Origin: Spirochaetae bacterium HGW-Spirochaetae-9
Lineage (GTDB): Bacteria > Spirochaetota > Spirochaetia > Treponematales > Rectinemataceae
DNA length: 7,281 bases
Assembly (NCBI GenBank): GCA_002839205.1
Contig: PGXP01000158.1
Coordinates: 1-7,281 of the forward strand
Direction of reading: 5' to 3'
In this document: one piece after another, positions 1 through 6,944 of the stretch
How the letters are laid out: the number at the start of each line of letters is the position of its first letter
Position numbering within the stretch: the stretch's first letter is position 1
Translations under genes and position numbers: made by a program
The notes under the pieces: generated by a model
Told to the model about the DNA's origin: nothing
Databases searched by the model: none
Seen by the model: the letters and a program-made list of their open reading frames with translations, nothing else

Positions 1-1
1 T

Positions 2-3000
2 GCGGGACTAGGGCTTTTATCAGCGCTTGGCTACCAATCTGAGCGCCGGACCACGATGCCCTCCCCGACGCCTCAGCATTTTATCGATCTCTACGTTGCC
101 GAGATTGATAAATTCAAGAAAAGGGCAAGCATAGAAGACTGGAATTATGTGGATATCCTTTTTCAGCTGACGAAGGAAGATCTCAATGCACAAGGCCAGC
201 TCTTTACAGGTTCCCGCATCGACAACACGATAATGGAAAGTTATCTCTTCGTGGTGGTTGGCCTCAAAAAGCCCTATTGCCCACGCGGAAAATTTGCCAG
301 GATAACCCGCGAAATCAACAAACTCTTCCCTATGCCGGTCATGGTACTCTTCAAGCATGGCGAAAATCTTTCGCTTGCCATCATAGATCGCCGCCTCAAC
401 AAGAAAGACGACATGAAGGATGTCCTCGAGAAGAAAGTCACCTTGATCAAAGACATCCACATAACAAGCCCGCATCGCGCGCATATTGAAATTCTCTTCG
501 ATCTATCTCTTGAAGAACTGGCGAAAAAGCAAAATGTTCGCAGCTTCCCCGAACTGCATAAAGCCTGGAGAGCTACGCTCGACATAAGCGCCCTCAACAG
601 GAAATTCTACCAGGAACTCTCCAATTGGTACTTCTGGGCGATGGACAGGGTGCGGTTCCCCGACGACGTCGAAAAGGATGCGGAGATAAGGAACAGCACG
701 AACCTTATCCGCCTCATCACCCGCGTCATCTTTTCCTGGTTCATCAGGGAGAAGGATCTCGTTCCTGGGAAGCTCTTCGACACACGAGAGATGTCCCGCA
801 TTCTCACGGGCTTCATGAAGGAAGAAAACGCTAACACGTACTATCCCGCCATTCTCCAGAACCTTTTCTTCGGGACACTCAACCAGCCGATGGACAAGCG
901 AGGTTTCGCCACGGAAGGAGACTTCCCGGAAAACCAAAAGCACTATGGTGTAAAGACCCTTTACCGGCACGCTGAACTCTTCGCGGTGGGACAGGCCGAA
1001 GTACTCGAACTATTCAAGAACATACCTTTCCTGAACGGCGGTCTCTTCGACTGCCTGGATAAGGAAAATGATTCGGGGAAGGTTGTCTATGTCGACGGAT
1101 TTTCGCGCAATAGTAAAAAGCAAGCGCAGGTTCCCGACTACCTCTTTTTCGGAGAAGAGAGGGAGATCGACCTCAATGAGATCTATGGTACAAAAGGAGC
1201 GCGGCATAAAGTAAAAGGCCTTATCCACATACTTGAGTCCTATAAGTTCACCGTGGCGGAGAATACTCCCGTCGAGGAAGAAGTAGCCCTGGATCCCGAA
1301 CTCCTGGGCAAGGTATTCGAAAACCTCCTCGCCAGCTACAACCCCGAGACGAGGACCACTGCCCGAAACAAAACAGGCAGCTTTTATACGCCTCGTCCCA
1401 TTGTCGATTACATGGTCGATGAAAGCCTTAAAAGCTACCTGCAGAGCTGTTTGATGCGGGATGCCTCAATGTCGGAGGAAGACGCTTCCGCCGGTCTTGA
1501 AATTCTCTTCATGTATACGGAAAAAGAACATGCCTTCACGGCCAAGGAACGAGACGTTCTCATCAAGGGCATCGACTCGCTCAAGATTCTCGACCCAGCT
1601 TGCGGCTCGGGCGCGTTTCCCATGGGCATACTCAACAAGCTCGTATACATACTCCATAAGCTGGACGAAAACAACCAACTCTGGAAGGAAAGACAAATCC
1701 ATAACGCCGAGTCTATTGACTATCCGGATACCCGGGAGCGTGCGATCGCGGATATCGAATCGGCCTTTGCCCGCAACGAAAGCGAGTATGTACGAAAGCT
1801 CTACCTCATCGATCACTGCATCTACGGCGTAGACATTCAGCCTATTGCCGTGCAGATCGCCAAATTGCGTTTTTTCATTTCGCTTGTCATCGATCAAAAC
1901 AAGAAACCTGGCGATGAGAATCTTGGGATTCTCTCATTGCCCAATCTCGAGACGAAATTCGTCGCCGCGGACAGCCTTATCGGGCTTTCCCGCCCTGAGG
2001 GCGGGCTGCTCCGGGACCCGGAGATTGACAAGGCCGAATCCATGCTCAAGGAGTTGCGGCATCGATATTTCAGCGCGAGAACCCGCACGAACAAGCTTAA
2101 AGCCCAGGAAAAAGACAGGGATCTTCGAAAACGCATAGAGACCTTGCTCATCGAAGATGGCATGGCACACAGGGAGGCCAGCCGCGTCGCGGCTTTCAAC
2201 CCCTATGACCAGAACGCCCATGCTCCCTTCTTCGACCCCGAGTGGATGTTTGGCCTTGAAGACGGCTTCGATGTCGTCATCGGCAACCCTCCCTATGTCC
2301 AGATCCAGAGTTACTCGGGCAAGCCCGAACAAAAAAGCTGGGAAGAACAGGAGTATAAAGTTTGGGGGAAGACAGCCGACCTTTACTGCCTCTTCTACGA
2401 ACGGAGTTTCAAGCTCCTCACTAAAGGAGGAAGTCTCTGCTTTATCACCAGCAACAAATGGATGCGCGCCAACTATGGCAGGGCCATGAGGCAGTACTTC
2501 CTAGAAAACGGCAGCCTGCGCAAACTCATCGACTTCGGCGACTCGCCCATCTTCGAAAACGCCACCACCTACACGAATATCGCCCTCTGGAGCCAGGCCA
2601 AGGACTTAAAGCTAAAAGTATGGGACCTCTCCAAAGCCTACGAAGCATCCTCCTCTCTCCCCGAACTACTGGAACGCCAAGGCGAGGGAGAAGCCCTCTT
2701 TTCTCCTGAAAGTTTCGTCATCACCTGGGGCGAAGAAGCGCGCATCAAGAAGCGCATCGAGGAGGTGGGCAAGCCGCTCAGGGATTGGGACGTCTCAATA
2801 TATCGTGGCATACTAACAGGCCTCAACGAGGCCTTCATCATCAATCAGCAGAAGTACGACGAGCTCGTGGCGGCCGATCCCACGAGCGCCGAAATACTCA
2901 AGCCCATACTGCGCGGACGGGATATAAAGCGATACAAGACGGAGTGGGCGGGGCTGTATTTAATAGCGAGCCACAACGGATACAAATCCTCGACCGGAAT

Positions 3001-3760
3001 GAATGTGCCGCGTATTCATCTTGAACGAGACTACCCGGCTGTTTTCGCTTATATGAAATCGATAGGAGATAGCATTGCCCACGGAACAACAAAATCTAAA
3101 GGAAAAGGTTTATACAATCGCGATGATCAAGGTGATCATTGGTCAAATTTAAGAGATTGCGCTTATTTCGATGTATTCAGAAAAGAAAAAATCTTTTGGC
3201 TTGAGATGGCTCCAGAACCAACCTATACACTTGAACTTAGAGAGAAAATTATTTTAAATACTGCATTCATCTTAGTTGGAAAGAACCTCAAATACATATT
3301 ATCGATTTTAAATTCTAGTGTGATGGATTTTTACCTCCCGCTAATTTCCACAGAAGTTCAAGGAAACACAAGACGTTATTTTAAACAATATGTCGAACAA
3401 AGTCCAATTCCTGATATTGCAGATGGAAAAAAGAAACCGTTTGAATTCCTTGTCGACTGCATCCAATTCGGCTACGCCTATAATCTCGACTTCGAGGCAA
3501 AAACGCTCGAATCCCTCGTTGATGTGATGGTGTATGGCCTCTATTTTGAAGCGGAGATGCGGGGAGCGGGCTGTTATATCAACGAGAGGGTCGCGGAAGT
3601 AGTCCAACCTTTCTCCAACACCGATACTGAAGAATTCAAGGCCACCTATGTGAAGAAGCTGGCTGAATTCTGCGGCAGGGATCCCGATATCTATGCCGGA
3701 CTGATCCATAGCAGAAATGTGAGGAGCGTCGAAGTGGTTCTTGGAGCGTTGAAGCGATGA
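2..3760 (+). CDS. Eco57I-like adenine-specific DNA methyltransferase (type IIG/PglX-like), 5'-partial
   Basis: Class I SAM-dependent DNA methyltransferase, expected to methylate adenine N6 in a specific DNA site. Counting from ATG 56 (1234 residues): an N-terminal region (about 1-250) of the kind found in large Eco57I-family proteins; GSFYTP (441-446) before the methylase core; SAM motif LDPACGSGAF (512-521); catalytic NPPY (744-747); and a TaqI-like recognition region from about LRGRD (952-956) through NRDDQG (1021-1026) to SPIP (1116-1119). The frame has no stop back to base 2, and the 18 codons before ATG 56 (including LSALGYQSERRTT) resemble the usual N-terminus of this family. No strong ribosome site precedes ATG 56, so the true start is probably outside the window. 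I see no clear PD-(D/E)XK nuclease motif, so it may be a methylase-only component (PglX-like) or a type IIG enzyme with a divergent nuclease. Its stop overlaps the ATPase start (ATGA). Methylase assignment is firm; exact system type is inference. Confidence 0.93.
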   Translation, partial: AGLGLLSALGYQSERRTTMPSPTPQHFIDLYVAEIDKFKKRASIEDWNYVDILFQLTKEDLNAQGQLFTGSRIDNTIMESYLFVVVGLKKPYCPRGKFARITREINKLFPMPVMVLFKHGENLSLAIIDRRLNKKDDMKDVLEKKVTLIKDIHITSPHRAHIEILFDLSLEELAKKQNVRSFPELHKAWRATLDISALNRKFYQELSNWYFWAMDRVRFPDDVEKDAEIRNSTNLIRLITRVIFSWFIREKDLVPGKLFDTREMSRILTGFMKEENANTYYPAILQNLFFGTLNQPMDKRGFATEGDFPENQKHYGVKTLYRHAELFAVGQAEVLELFKNIPFLNGGLFDCLDKENDSGKVVYVDGFSRNSKKQAQVPDYLFFGEEREIDLNEIYGTKGARHKVKGLIHILESYKFTVAENTPVEEEVALDPELLGKVFENLLASYNPETRTTARNKTGSFYTPRPIVDYMVDESLKSYLQSCLMRDASMSEEDASAGLEILFMYTEKEHAFTAKERDVLIKGIDSLKILDPACGSGAFPMGILNKLVYILHKLDENNQLWKERQIHNAESIDYPDTRERAIADIESAFARNESEYVRKLYLIDHCIYGVDIQPIAVQIAKLRFFISLVIDQNKKPGDENLGILSLPNLETKFVAADSLIGLSRPEGGLLRDPEIDKAESMLKELRHRYFSARTRTNKLKAQEKDRDLRKRIETLLIEDGMAHREASRVAAFNPYDQNAHAPFFDPEWMFGLEDGFDVVIGNPPYVQIQSYSGKPEQKSWEEQEYKVWGKTADLYCLFYERSFKLLTKGGSLCFITSNKWMRANYGRAMRQYFLENGSLRKLIDFGDSPIFENATTYTNIALWSQAKDLKLKVWDLSKAYEASSSLPELLERQGEGEALFSPESFVITWGEEARIKKRIEEVGKPLRDWDVSIYRGILTGLNEAFIINQQKYDELVAADPTSAEILKPILRGRDIKRYKTEWAGLYLIASHNGYKSSTGMNVPRIHLERDYPAVFAYMKSIGDSIAHGTTKSKGKGLYNRDDQGDHWSNLRDCAYFDVFRKEKIFWLEMAPEPTYTLELREKIILNTAFILVGKNLKYILSILNSSVMDFYLPLISTEVQGNTRRYFKQYVEQSPIPDIADGKKKPFEFLVDCIQFGYAYNLDFEAKTLESLVDVMVYGLYFEAEMRGAGCYINERVAEVVQPFSNTDTEEFKATYVKKLAEFCGRDPDIYAGLIHSRNVRSVEVVLGALKR
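3061..3420 (+). other. AT-rich segment inside the methylase target-recognition region
   Basis: I counted 123 G/C in 360 bases (34%), with individual 60-base lines at 25-38%. Sample lines elsewhere in the same gene (2461-2520, 2701-2760, 3541-3600) are 53-60%. The segment encodes about residues 1002-1122 of the methylase, within the TaqI-like specificity domain, and the frame stays open through it. Recognition domains of type I and IIG enzymes are known to be exchanged by recombination, so a compositionally foreign patch here suggests a swapped specificity domain. The swap itself is inference. Confidence 0.6.
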
Positions 3761-4545
3761 GCGATCCTCGACTCGAAATCCTTGGGGCGCCCAAGGTTGC
3801 CTACGCAGTGGACTCGATTCGTATTACTCACATAAAAATAAAGGGGTATCGCTTTTTTTCGTCGCCGATCGAGCTGTCCATCGATGGCAAAAATCTCCTC
3901 CTCTATGGTGAAAACGGAACGGGAAAGAGTAGTATCTACCGCGCTCTTGGGCTCTTGGCTGGCAAGAATATCGACAAAATTTCAGGCGAAAAGAATGTCT
4001 TCTCCCCAGAGGAAATGCCAGAGATCGAATTCGCCTTCTCCGATAGCAAAACACTCACCTTCGACAGCGATTCGACAGAGATTCCTCTCGGCTTTGAATA
4101 TCTCAAACCCCTGGCTCTCTTCGTACCCCTCCTCGACTATAAAAGGCTTCTACGCATCCATTTCTCCTCAATTGGAGAAGGCGAACGCATAAACATTTAC
4201 AATATGCTACGTGATCTTTTCAGCATGTACCCTGTGGGCGACAAGGGCACGAAACTCTCCGAAATACGGAATTTTCCCGAATATTTTTCGGCTTTCGAAT
4301 CCCTGATAAACCGCGAACTACTGCCCAAGATCAACGACTTTATAGGCGTTTTCGACAAAGATTTTTCCATCGACAAGTTCGAGTTCACCACGGAAATAGA
4401 CGAATCAGGCAGGCCTGAACCTCGGATCTCCATCCTGATCGATTATAGGGAAACTTTGATCGAGCGTTACCACAGCTTTCTGAACGAAGCAAGACTCTCA
4501 GCCTTGGCGATTTCCCTTTATTTGCTTCTATCCGCCGTATTCTAG
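3757..4545 (+). CDS. N-terminal fragment of AAA ATPase (Walker A part)
   Basis: Open frame of 262 residues as it stands. After a short leader, IRITHIKIKGYRFFSS (21-36) is the typical first strand of RecF/SMC-type ATPases, followed by LLLYGENGTGKSSIYRAL with Walker A at 51-58. The middle (about 100-240) is helical and charged and would be the lid or coiled region. LNEARLSALAISLY (about 242-255) matches the signature-helix region that precedes Walker B in this class. The last seven residues (LLLSAVF) follow the frameshift and are probably not native. Start choice: the ATG within the ATGA overlap, with a GGAG at 3743-3746 about 10 bases upstream. On its own the fragment lacks Walker B and should not hydrolyse ATP. 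Confidence 0.85.
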   Translation: MSDPRLEILGAPKVAYAVDSIRITHIKIKGYRFFSSPIELSIDGKNLLLYGENGTGKSSIYRALGLLAGKNIDKISGEKNVFSPEEMPEIEFAFSDSKTLTFDSDSTEIPLGFEYLKPLALFVPLLDYKRLLRIHFSSIGEGERINIYNMLRDLFSMYPVGDKGTKLSEIRNFPEYFSAFESLINRELLPKINDFIGVFDKDFSIDKFEFTTEIDESGRPEPRISILIDYRETLIERYHSFLNEARLSALAISLYLLLSAVF

Positions 4546-5126
4546 AAAAGACGGCAGCCGCTCCCTGCAAGATCCTTGTTCTCGATGATCTACTAATCAG
4601 CCTCGACATGGGCAACCGAAACAAACTCATTGAGATACTCAAAACAAGCTTCAATGACTTTCAGGTATTCTTCTTTACGCATGACAAGAATCTCTTCGAC
4701 CTCTATCGCGACAAGATGGATTGGGCATGCTATGAACTATATTTGGAAGATTCTGGCTTATTCCCAACCGTCTTTATCACTACTGGAAAAACCGAATTTG
4801 AGTTAGCTAAAAAATCCTTCAGCGAGAAGGATTATCCCGCCTGCGCGGTACACCTTAGAACAGGTTTCGAGAAGTTGCTGAAAAACAATCTCAGCCCGAG
4901 TGAACAGAGAAATAAGAAATGCGAAGCGCTCGATCTGTCAGGTTTAATCTCAAGAATGATCGCTAAGAGCGATGGAGAAGTAAAAAATCTATTGGAGCGT
5001 CTCAATTCCGATCGGACACATATATTCAATCCGCTCTGTCACGCTGATGGTAGGAATATATATTCTCAGGAGCTGAAGGCAGCGATTGGAGACATCGAAA
5101 AGCTCACGGAATTGTTAAGACACTAG
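4521..5126 (+). CDS. C-terminal fragment of AAA ATPase (Walker B, switch and helical tail)
   Basis: Frame of about 201 codons from the shift point. The first ATG in it (4608) lies inside the SLDMGNR D-loop motif, so it is not a natural gene start and would yield 172 residues without Walker B. Numbered in the restored protein: Walker B KILVLDD (272-278), D-loop LDMGNR, and switch region FFFTHD with H309. From about 345 to 456 there is a separate helical domain, with YPACAVHLRTGFEKLL and RTHIFNPLCHAD, that recalls HEPN-like or related helical bundles. The spacing between R420 and H429 does not fit the classical HEPN R-x4-6-H ribonuclease motif, so nuclease activity is not claimed. The stop is TAG at 5124-5126; no terminator hairpin follows directly. 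Confidence 0.8.
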   Translation, partial: FASIRRILEKTAAAPCKILVLDDLLISLDMGNRNKLIEILKTSFNDFQVFFFTHDKNLFDLYRDKMDWACYELYLEDSGLFPTVFITTGKTEFELAKKSFSEKDYPACAVHLRTGFEKLLKNNLSPSEQRNKKCEALDLSGLISRMIAKSDGEVKNLLERLNSDRTHIFNPLCHADGRNIYSQELKAAIGDIEKLTELLRH

Positions 5127-5145
5127 CATTCAATTTATTGCATAA

Positions 5146-5178
5146 ACATTCATCGTTGACGAGATTGACATTCATCGT
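5146..5178 (+). promoter_or_regulatory. Perfect 11-bp direct repeat, candidate operator for the TRAP operon
   Basis: ACATTCATCGT occurs at 5146-5156 and again at 5168-5178, exactly 22 bases apart, which is two helical turns and so the same DNA face. The first copy touches the -35 box proposed below and the second lies in the spacer, a layout expected for a regulator controlling dctP. No regulator gene is in the window. The repeat is seen directly; its function is inference. Confidence 0.5.
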
Positions 5179-5185
5179 CTATTCT
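5156..5185 (+). promoter_or_regulatory. Putative sigma70-type promoter of dctPQM
   Basis: A -35 box TTGACG (5156-5161) and a -10 box TATTCT (5180-5185) are separated by 18 bases. Transcription would begin near 5192, leaving a leader of about 60 bases before dctP. A second TTGACA (5165-5170) is a better -35 by sequence but has no -10 at suitable spacing. This is the only gap large enough to separate the defence-like genes from the transporter genes. Confidence 0.5.
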
Positions 5186-5208
5186 TATCCTCTCGAGGCG
5201 GACAAAGG

Positions 5209-5229
5209 CGCGTGCCCTGAGGGCACGCG
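5209..5229 (+). promoter_or_regulatory. Leader hairpin upstream of dctP
   Basis: A perfect 9-bp GC-rich stem (5209-5217 with 5221-5229) closes a TGA triloop. It is not followed by a T-run, so it is not a standard intrinsic terminator. It ends 15 bases before the GGAGG ribosome site and would lie in the 5' untranslated leader, where it could stabilise the mRNA or bind a regulator. Its core GCCCTGAGGGC also occurs at 1992-2002 inside the methylase gene. Confidence 0.5.
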
Positions 5230-5255
5230 GTCTGCCCGGCCCATGGAGGTATCCA

Positions 5256-6290
5256 ATGAAAAGCAGGATTCTCGCGATCGTTCTCGTCATCGCCGTCCTC
5301 GTACCCGGAATGGTATTCGGACAGACCGTTCTTAAACTCGCCCACCTCAATCCCCAGCAGCCCTTCGACGTCGCGTCGGCAGCCATGGCAGCCGTATTCA
5401 AGAGCGAGGTCGAAGCCAATTCCAACGGTCAGATCAAGGTCGACATTTTTCCGAACGGCGTCCTGGGGAAGGAGGCCGAGACCATGGTCCAGGTGAAGTC
5501 CGGCGTCGTCCAGTCCTTCATCTCTTCCTCAGGCGGCATGGCCCAGTTCTATCCCCTCATCGATGTCACCAACATGCCTTTCGCCTTCTCAAGCTACAAT
5601 GTCGGCTATAAAGTCTATGACGGTCCCTTCGGCCAGGACCTCGCCGCCGATATCGAGAAGAAAGCTGGATTCAAAGTGCTTGGATTCGGTGAATCCGGCG
5701 GATTCTTCGCCATCACGAACGCCAAGCGGCCGCTCAAGTCCCCCGCCGACATGAAGGGCATAAAGCTCCGCACCATGGCTCTCCCTCTCCACCAGGCCAT
5801 CGTCAAGGCGCTGGGCGCATCTCCCACCACGGTCGCCTGGGCAGAAGTGTACACCAGCCTCCAGACCGGCGTGGTCGACGGACAGATGAACCCCATCTCC
5901 ATCATCACCATGGCCAAGTTCCAGGAAGTCCAGAAGTACATCACCCTCACCAATCACCTCTATGCTCCCTATGTCTGGGTCCTGAATCCCAAGTTCTACG
6001 CAGGCCTTTCTGCCGAACTCCAGACAGTCGTGGACGATGCCGCCCGCACCGCCCTCCTCGCCGGTCGAGGCCTCTCGAGGATCATCGACGGTTCGGACAA
6101 GGGACTTCCCACCCTCGCGGAGAAGATGCAGGTCTATGTTCCCACCAAAGCTGAAATGAAGCAGTTCCGCGACGTCGCCATCCCCGCGGCCAGGGAATTC
6201 ATGAGCGCCCAGTACAAGAAAGAGGGTGAGGCTCTCGTTGACAAGTTCTTCGCCGCCATTGAACAGGCTGAGAAAGAACTCGGCTACTGA
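5256..6290 (+). CDS. dctP: TRAP transporter substrate-binding protein, DctP family
   Basis: Periplasmic binding protein that captures the substrate and delivers it to the DctQM membrane pair. The 344-residue length is typical. A Sec signal peptide is visible: Lys/Arg at 2-4, hydrophobic core 5-20, probable cleavage after VFG (22/23), leaving QTVLKLAHLNP as the mature start. Family motifs include PNGVLGKE (66-73), NMPFAF (106-111), GIKLRT (168-173) with Arg172 in the place of the conserved arginine that grips the substrate carboxylate, and GVVDGQMNP (205-213), where many relatives have DGQENP. The Arg suggests an organic-acid substrate, but which one cannot be read from sequence. The start is supported by GGAGGT at 5245-5250, five bases before ATG. 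Composition is GC-rich (63% in a sampled line), unlike the ATPase gene upstream. It is first in the dctPQM operon. Confidence 0.95.
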   Translation: MKSRILAIVLVIAVLVPGMVFGQTVLKLAHLNPQQPFDVASAAMAAVFKSEVEANSNGQIKVDIFPNGVLGKEAETMVQVKSGVVQSFISSSGGMAQFYPLIDVTNMPFAFSSYNVGYKVYDGPFGQDLAADIEKKAGFKVLGFGESGGFFAITNAKRPLKSPADMKGIKLRTMALPLHQAIVKALGASPTTVAWAEVYTSLQTGVVDGQMNPISIITMAKFQEVQKYITLTNHLYAPYVWVLNPKFYAGLSAELQTVVDDAARTALLAGRGLSRIIDGSDKGLPTLAEKMQVYVPTKAEMKQFRDVAIPAAREFMSAQYKKEGEALVDKFFAAIEQAEKELGY

Positions 6291-6327
6291 TTCACAGCCC
6301 AAAAATATCTGAACGCCGGTCCAGGCA

Positions 6328-6361
6328 GGAGGGGATGTTGCCTTTACGCAGCATCCCCTCC
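6328..6361 (+). promoter_or_regulatory. Intercistronic hairpin between dctP and dctQ
   Basis: A 10-bp perfect stem (6328-6337 with 6352-6361) extends inward by four more pairs (6338-6341 with 6348-6351, one of them G-U), closing a six-base loop. Only CTT follows, with no T-run, so full termination is unlikely. Structures like this between a binding-protein gene and its membrane genes are known to protect the upstream mRNA or cause partial read-through, giving more binding protein than permease. The structure is seen; the role is inferred. Confidence 0.6.
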
Positions 6362-6396
6362 CTTAGGCTGCAGCGCCACTCGCGGGAGGAAAAACC

Positions 6397-6933
6397 ATGA
6401 CAGCCAGCAAGCAAGGCTCAACGAAAGCCGAATCGCTCTCGGCAGCCATCGACAAGGGAACAGGGCTCGCCTGCGCCCTCCTCTTCGGTGTCATGACGGC
6501 CATCGTCATCCTGGGCGTATTTTTCCGCTATGTCCTCAACGCTCCCTTGAACTGGGTGGAGGAGACTTCACGGTACCTTATGATATGGGGCGCATCCCTT
6601 TCCATAAGTTTGGGAATCAGCGCAGGTGAGCATGTCGGACTCACTATCATCCTCGACGGGCTCAAGAAGACGGGCGCTCGAAAAGCTATGGCGGTGTTCA
6701 TCAACGTCTTTGTTCTGGCTTTTCTCCTGTTTATGTTCTTCTATTCGCTGAATGCAACCATCGAAGCCCGAACCCAGGCCACCCAGGCTCTTGGCATTTC
6801 GATGTTCGTGCCGCGGCTGGCCGTCCCCGTCGCCATGGGGATTTCGGCCATCCAGGCAGTCCTCGTCTCGATAATGGTGATCCAGAGCCCTGACGGGCGA
6901 AGGGCGCAGTCCATCGGCTACATTGACATCTGA
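6397..6933 (+). CDS. dctQ: TRAP transporter small membrane subunit, DctQ family
   Basis: Small integral-membrane subunit that partners the large DctM subunit and helps dock the loaded DctP. The 178 residues contain four hydrophobic helices at about 23-45, 58-75, 97-118 and 138-162, the DctQ topology. The family motif FRYVLNAPLNWVEE (43-56) is present, with W53, E55 and E56. A polar, Ser/Lys-rich cytoplasmic N-terminus precedes helix 1. The start is supported by GGGAGGA at 6384-6390, six bases before ATG. It lies 106 bases after dctP, a gap filled mostly by the hairpin, and 11 bases before dctM. Confidence 0.93.
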   Translation: MTASKQGSTKAESLSAAIDKGTGLACALLFGVMTAIVILGVFFRYVLNAPLNWVEETSRYLMIWGASLSISLGISAGEHVGLTIILDGLKKTGARKAMAVFINVFVLAFLLFMFFYSLNATIEARTQATQALGISMFVPRLAVPVAMGISAIQAVLVSIMVIQSPDGRRAQSIGYIDI

Positions 6934-6944
6934 GGAGGGAAGAG

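Larger units (their letters stand above)
3757..5126 (+). pseudogene. RecF/SMC-like AAA ATPase gene, split by a one-base frameshift
   Basis: Two reading frames together encode one ATPase of the RecF/SMC-like class (AAA family, not ring-forming AAA+). The first frame gives Walker A GENGTGKS (51-58) and ends at the TAG at 4543-4545. The second frame picks up at 4521 with FASIRRILEK and gives the Walker B region KILVLDD followed by SLDMGNR. Reading Y (4519-4521) then F (4521-4523) restores a continuous protein of about 456 residues, as if one T were missing from the run near 4519-4524. Its ATG overlaps the methylase stop, indicating translational coupling and joint function. The gene is AT-richer than the transporter genes downstream (sampled lines 35-40% GC). 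Either it is a genuine inactivating mutation, or a homopolymer sequencing error in an intact gene. No standard slippery heptamer in the right phase is visible. Confidence 0.82.

Noticed and set aside
1466..1897. Antisense open frame opposite the methylase core
   Set aside because: It runs across the SAM-motif coding region of a clear gene and shows no recognisable protein features.
3123..3139. 7-bp inverted repeat ATGATCA/TGATCAT
   Set aside because: It lies within codons for the conserved NRDDQGDHW segment of the methylase, so protein coding explains it.
4516..4530. Programmed -1 frameshift joining the two ATPase fragments
   Set aside because: The overlap codons at 4519-4524 do not form an X-XXY-YYZ slippery heptamer in the zero frame, no stimulatory stem or internal ribosome site stands out, and this ATPase class is not known to use frameshifting.
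4608..5126. Independent 172-residue gene starting at ATG 4608
   Set aside because: The ATG falls within the D-loop just after Walker B, and the same frame upstream to 4521 encodes expected ATPase residues, so it is a fragment.
5209..5240. Intrinsic terminator for the ATPase gene
   Set aside because: The stem is not followed by a T-run and it lies downstream of the proposed dctP promoter.
5589..6302. Long antisense open frame (237 codons) opposite dctP
   Set aside because: It is a shadow of a GC-biased real gene, with no ribosome site and low-complexity content.
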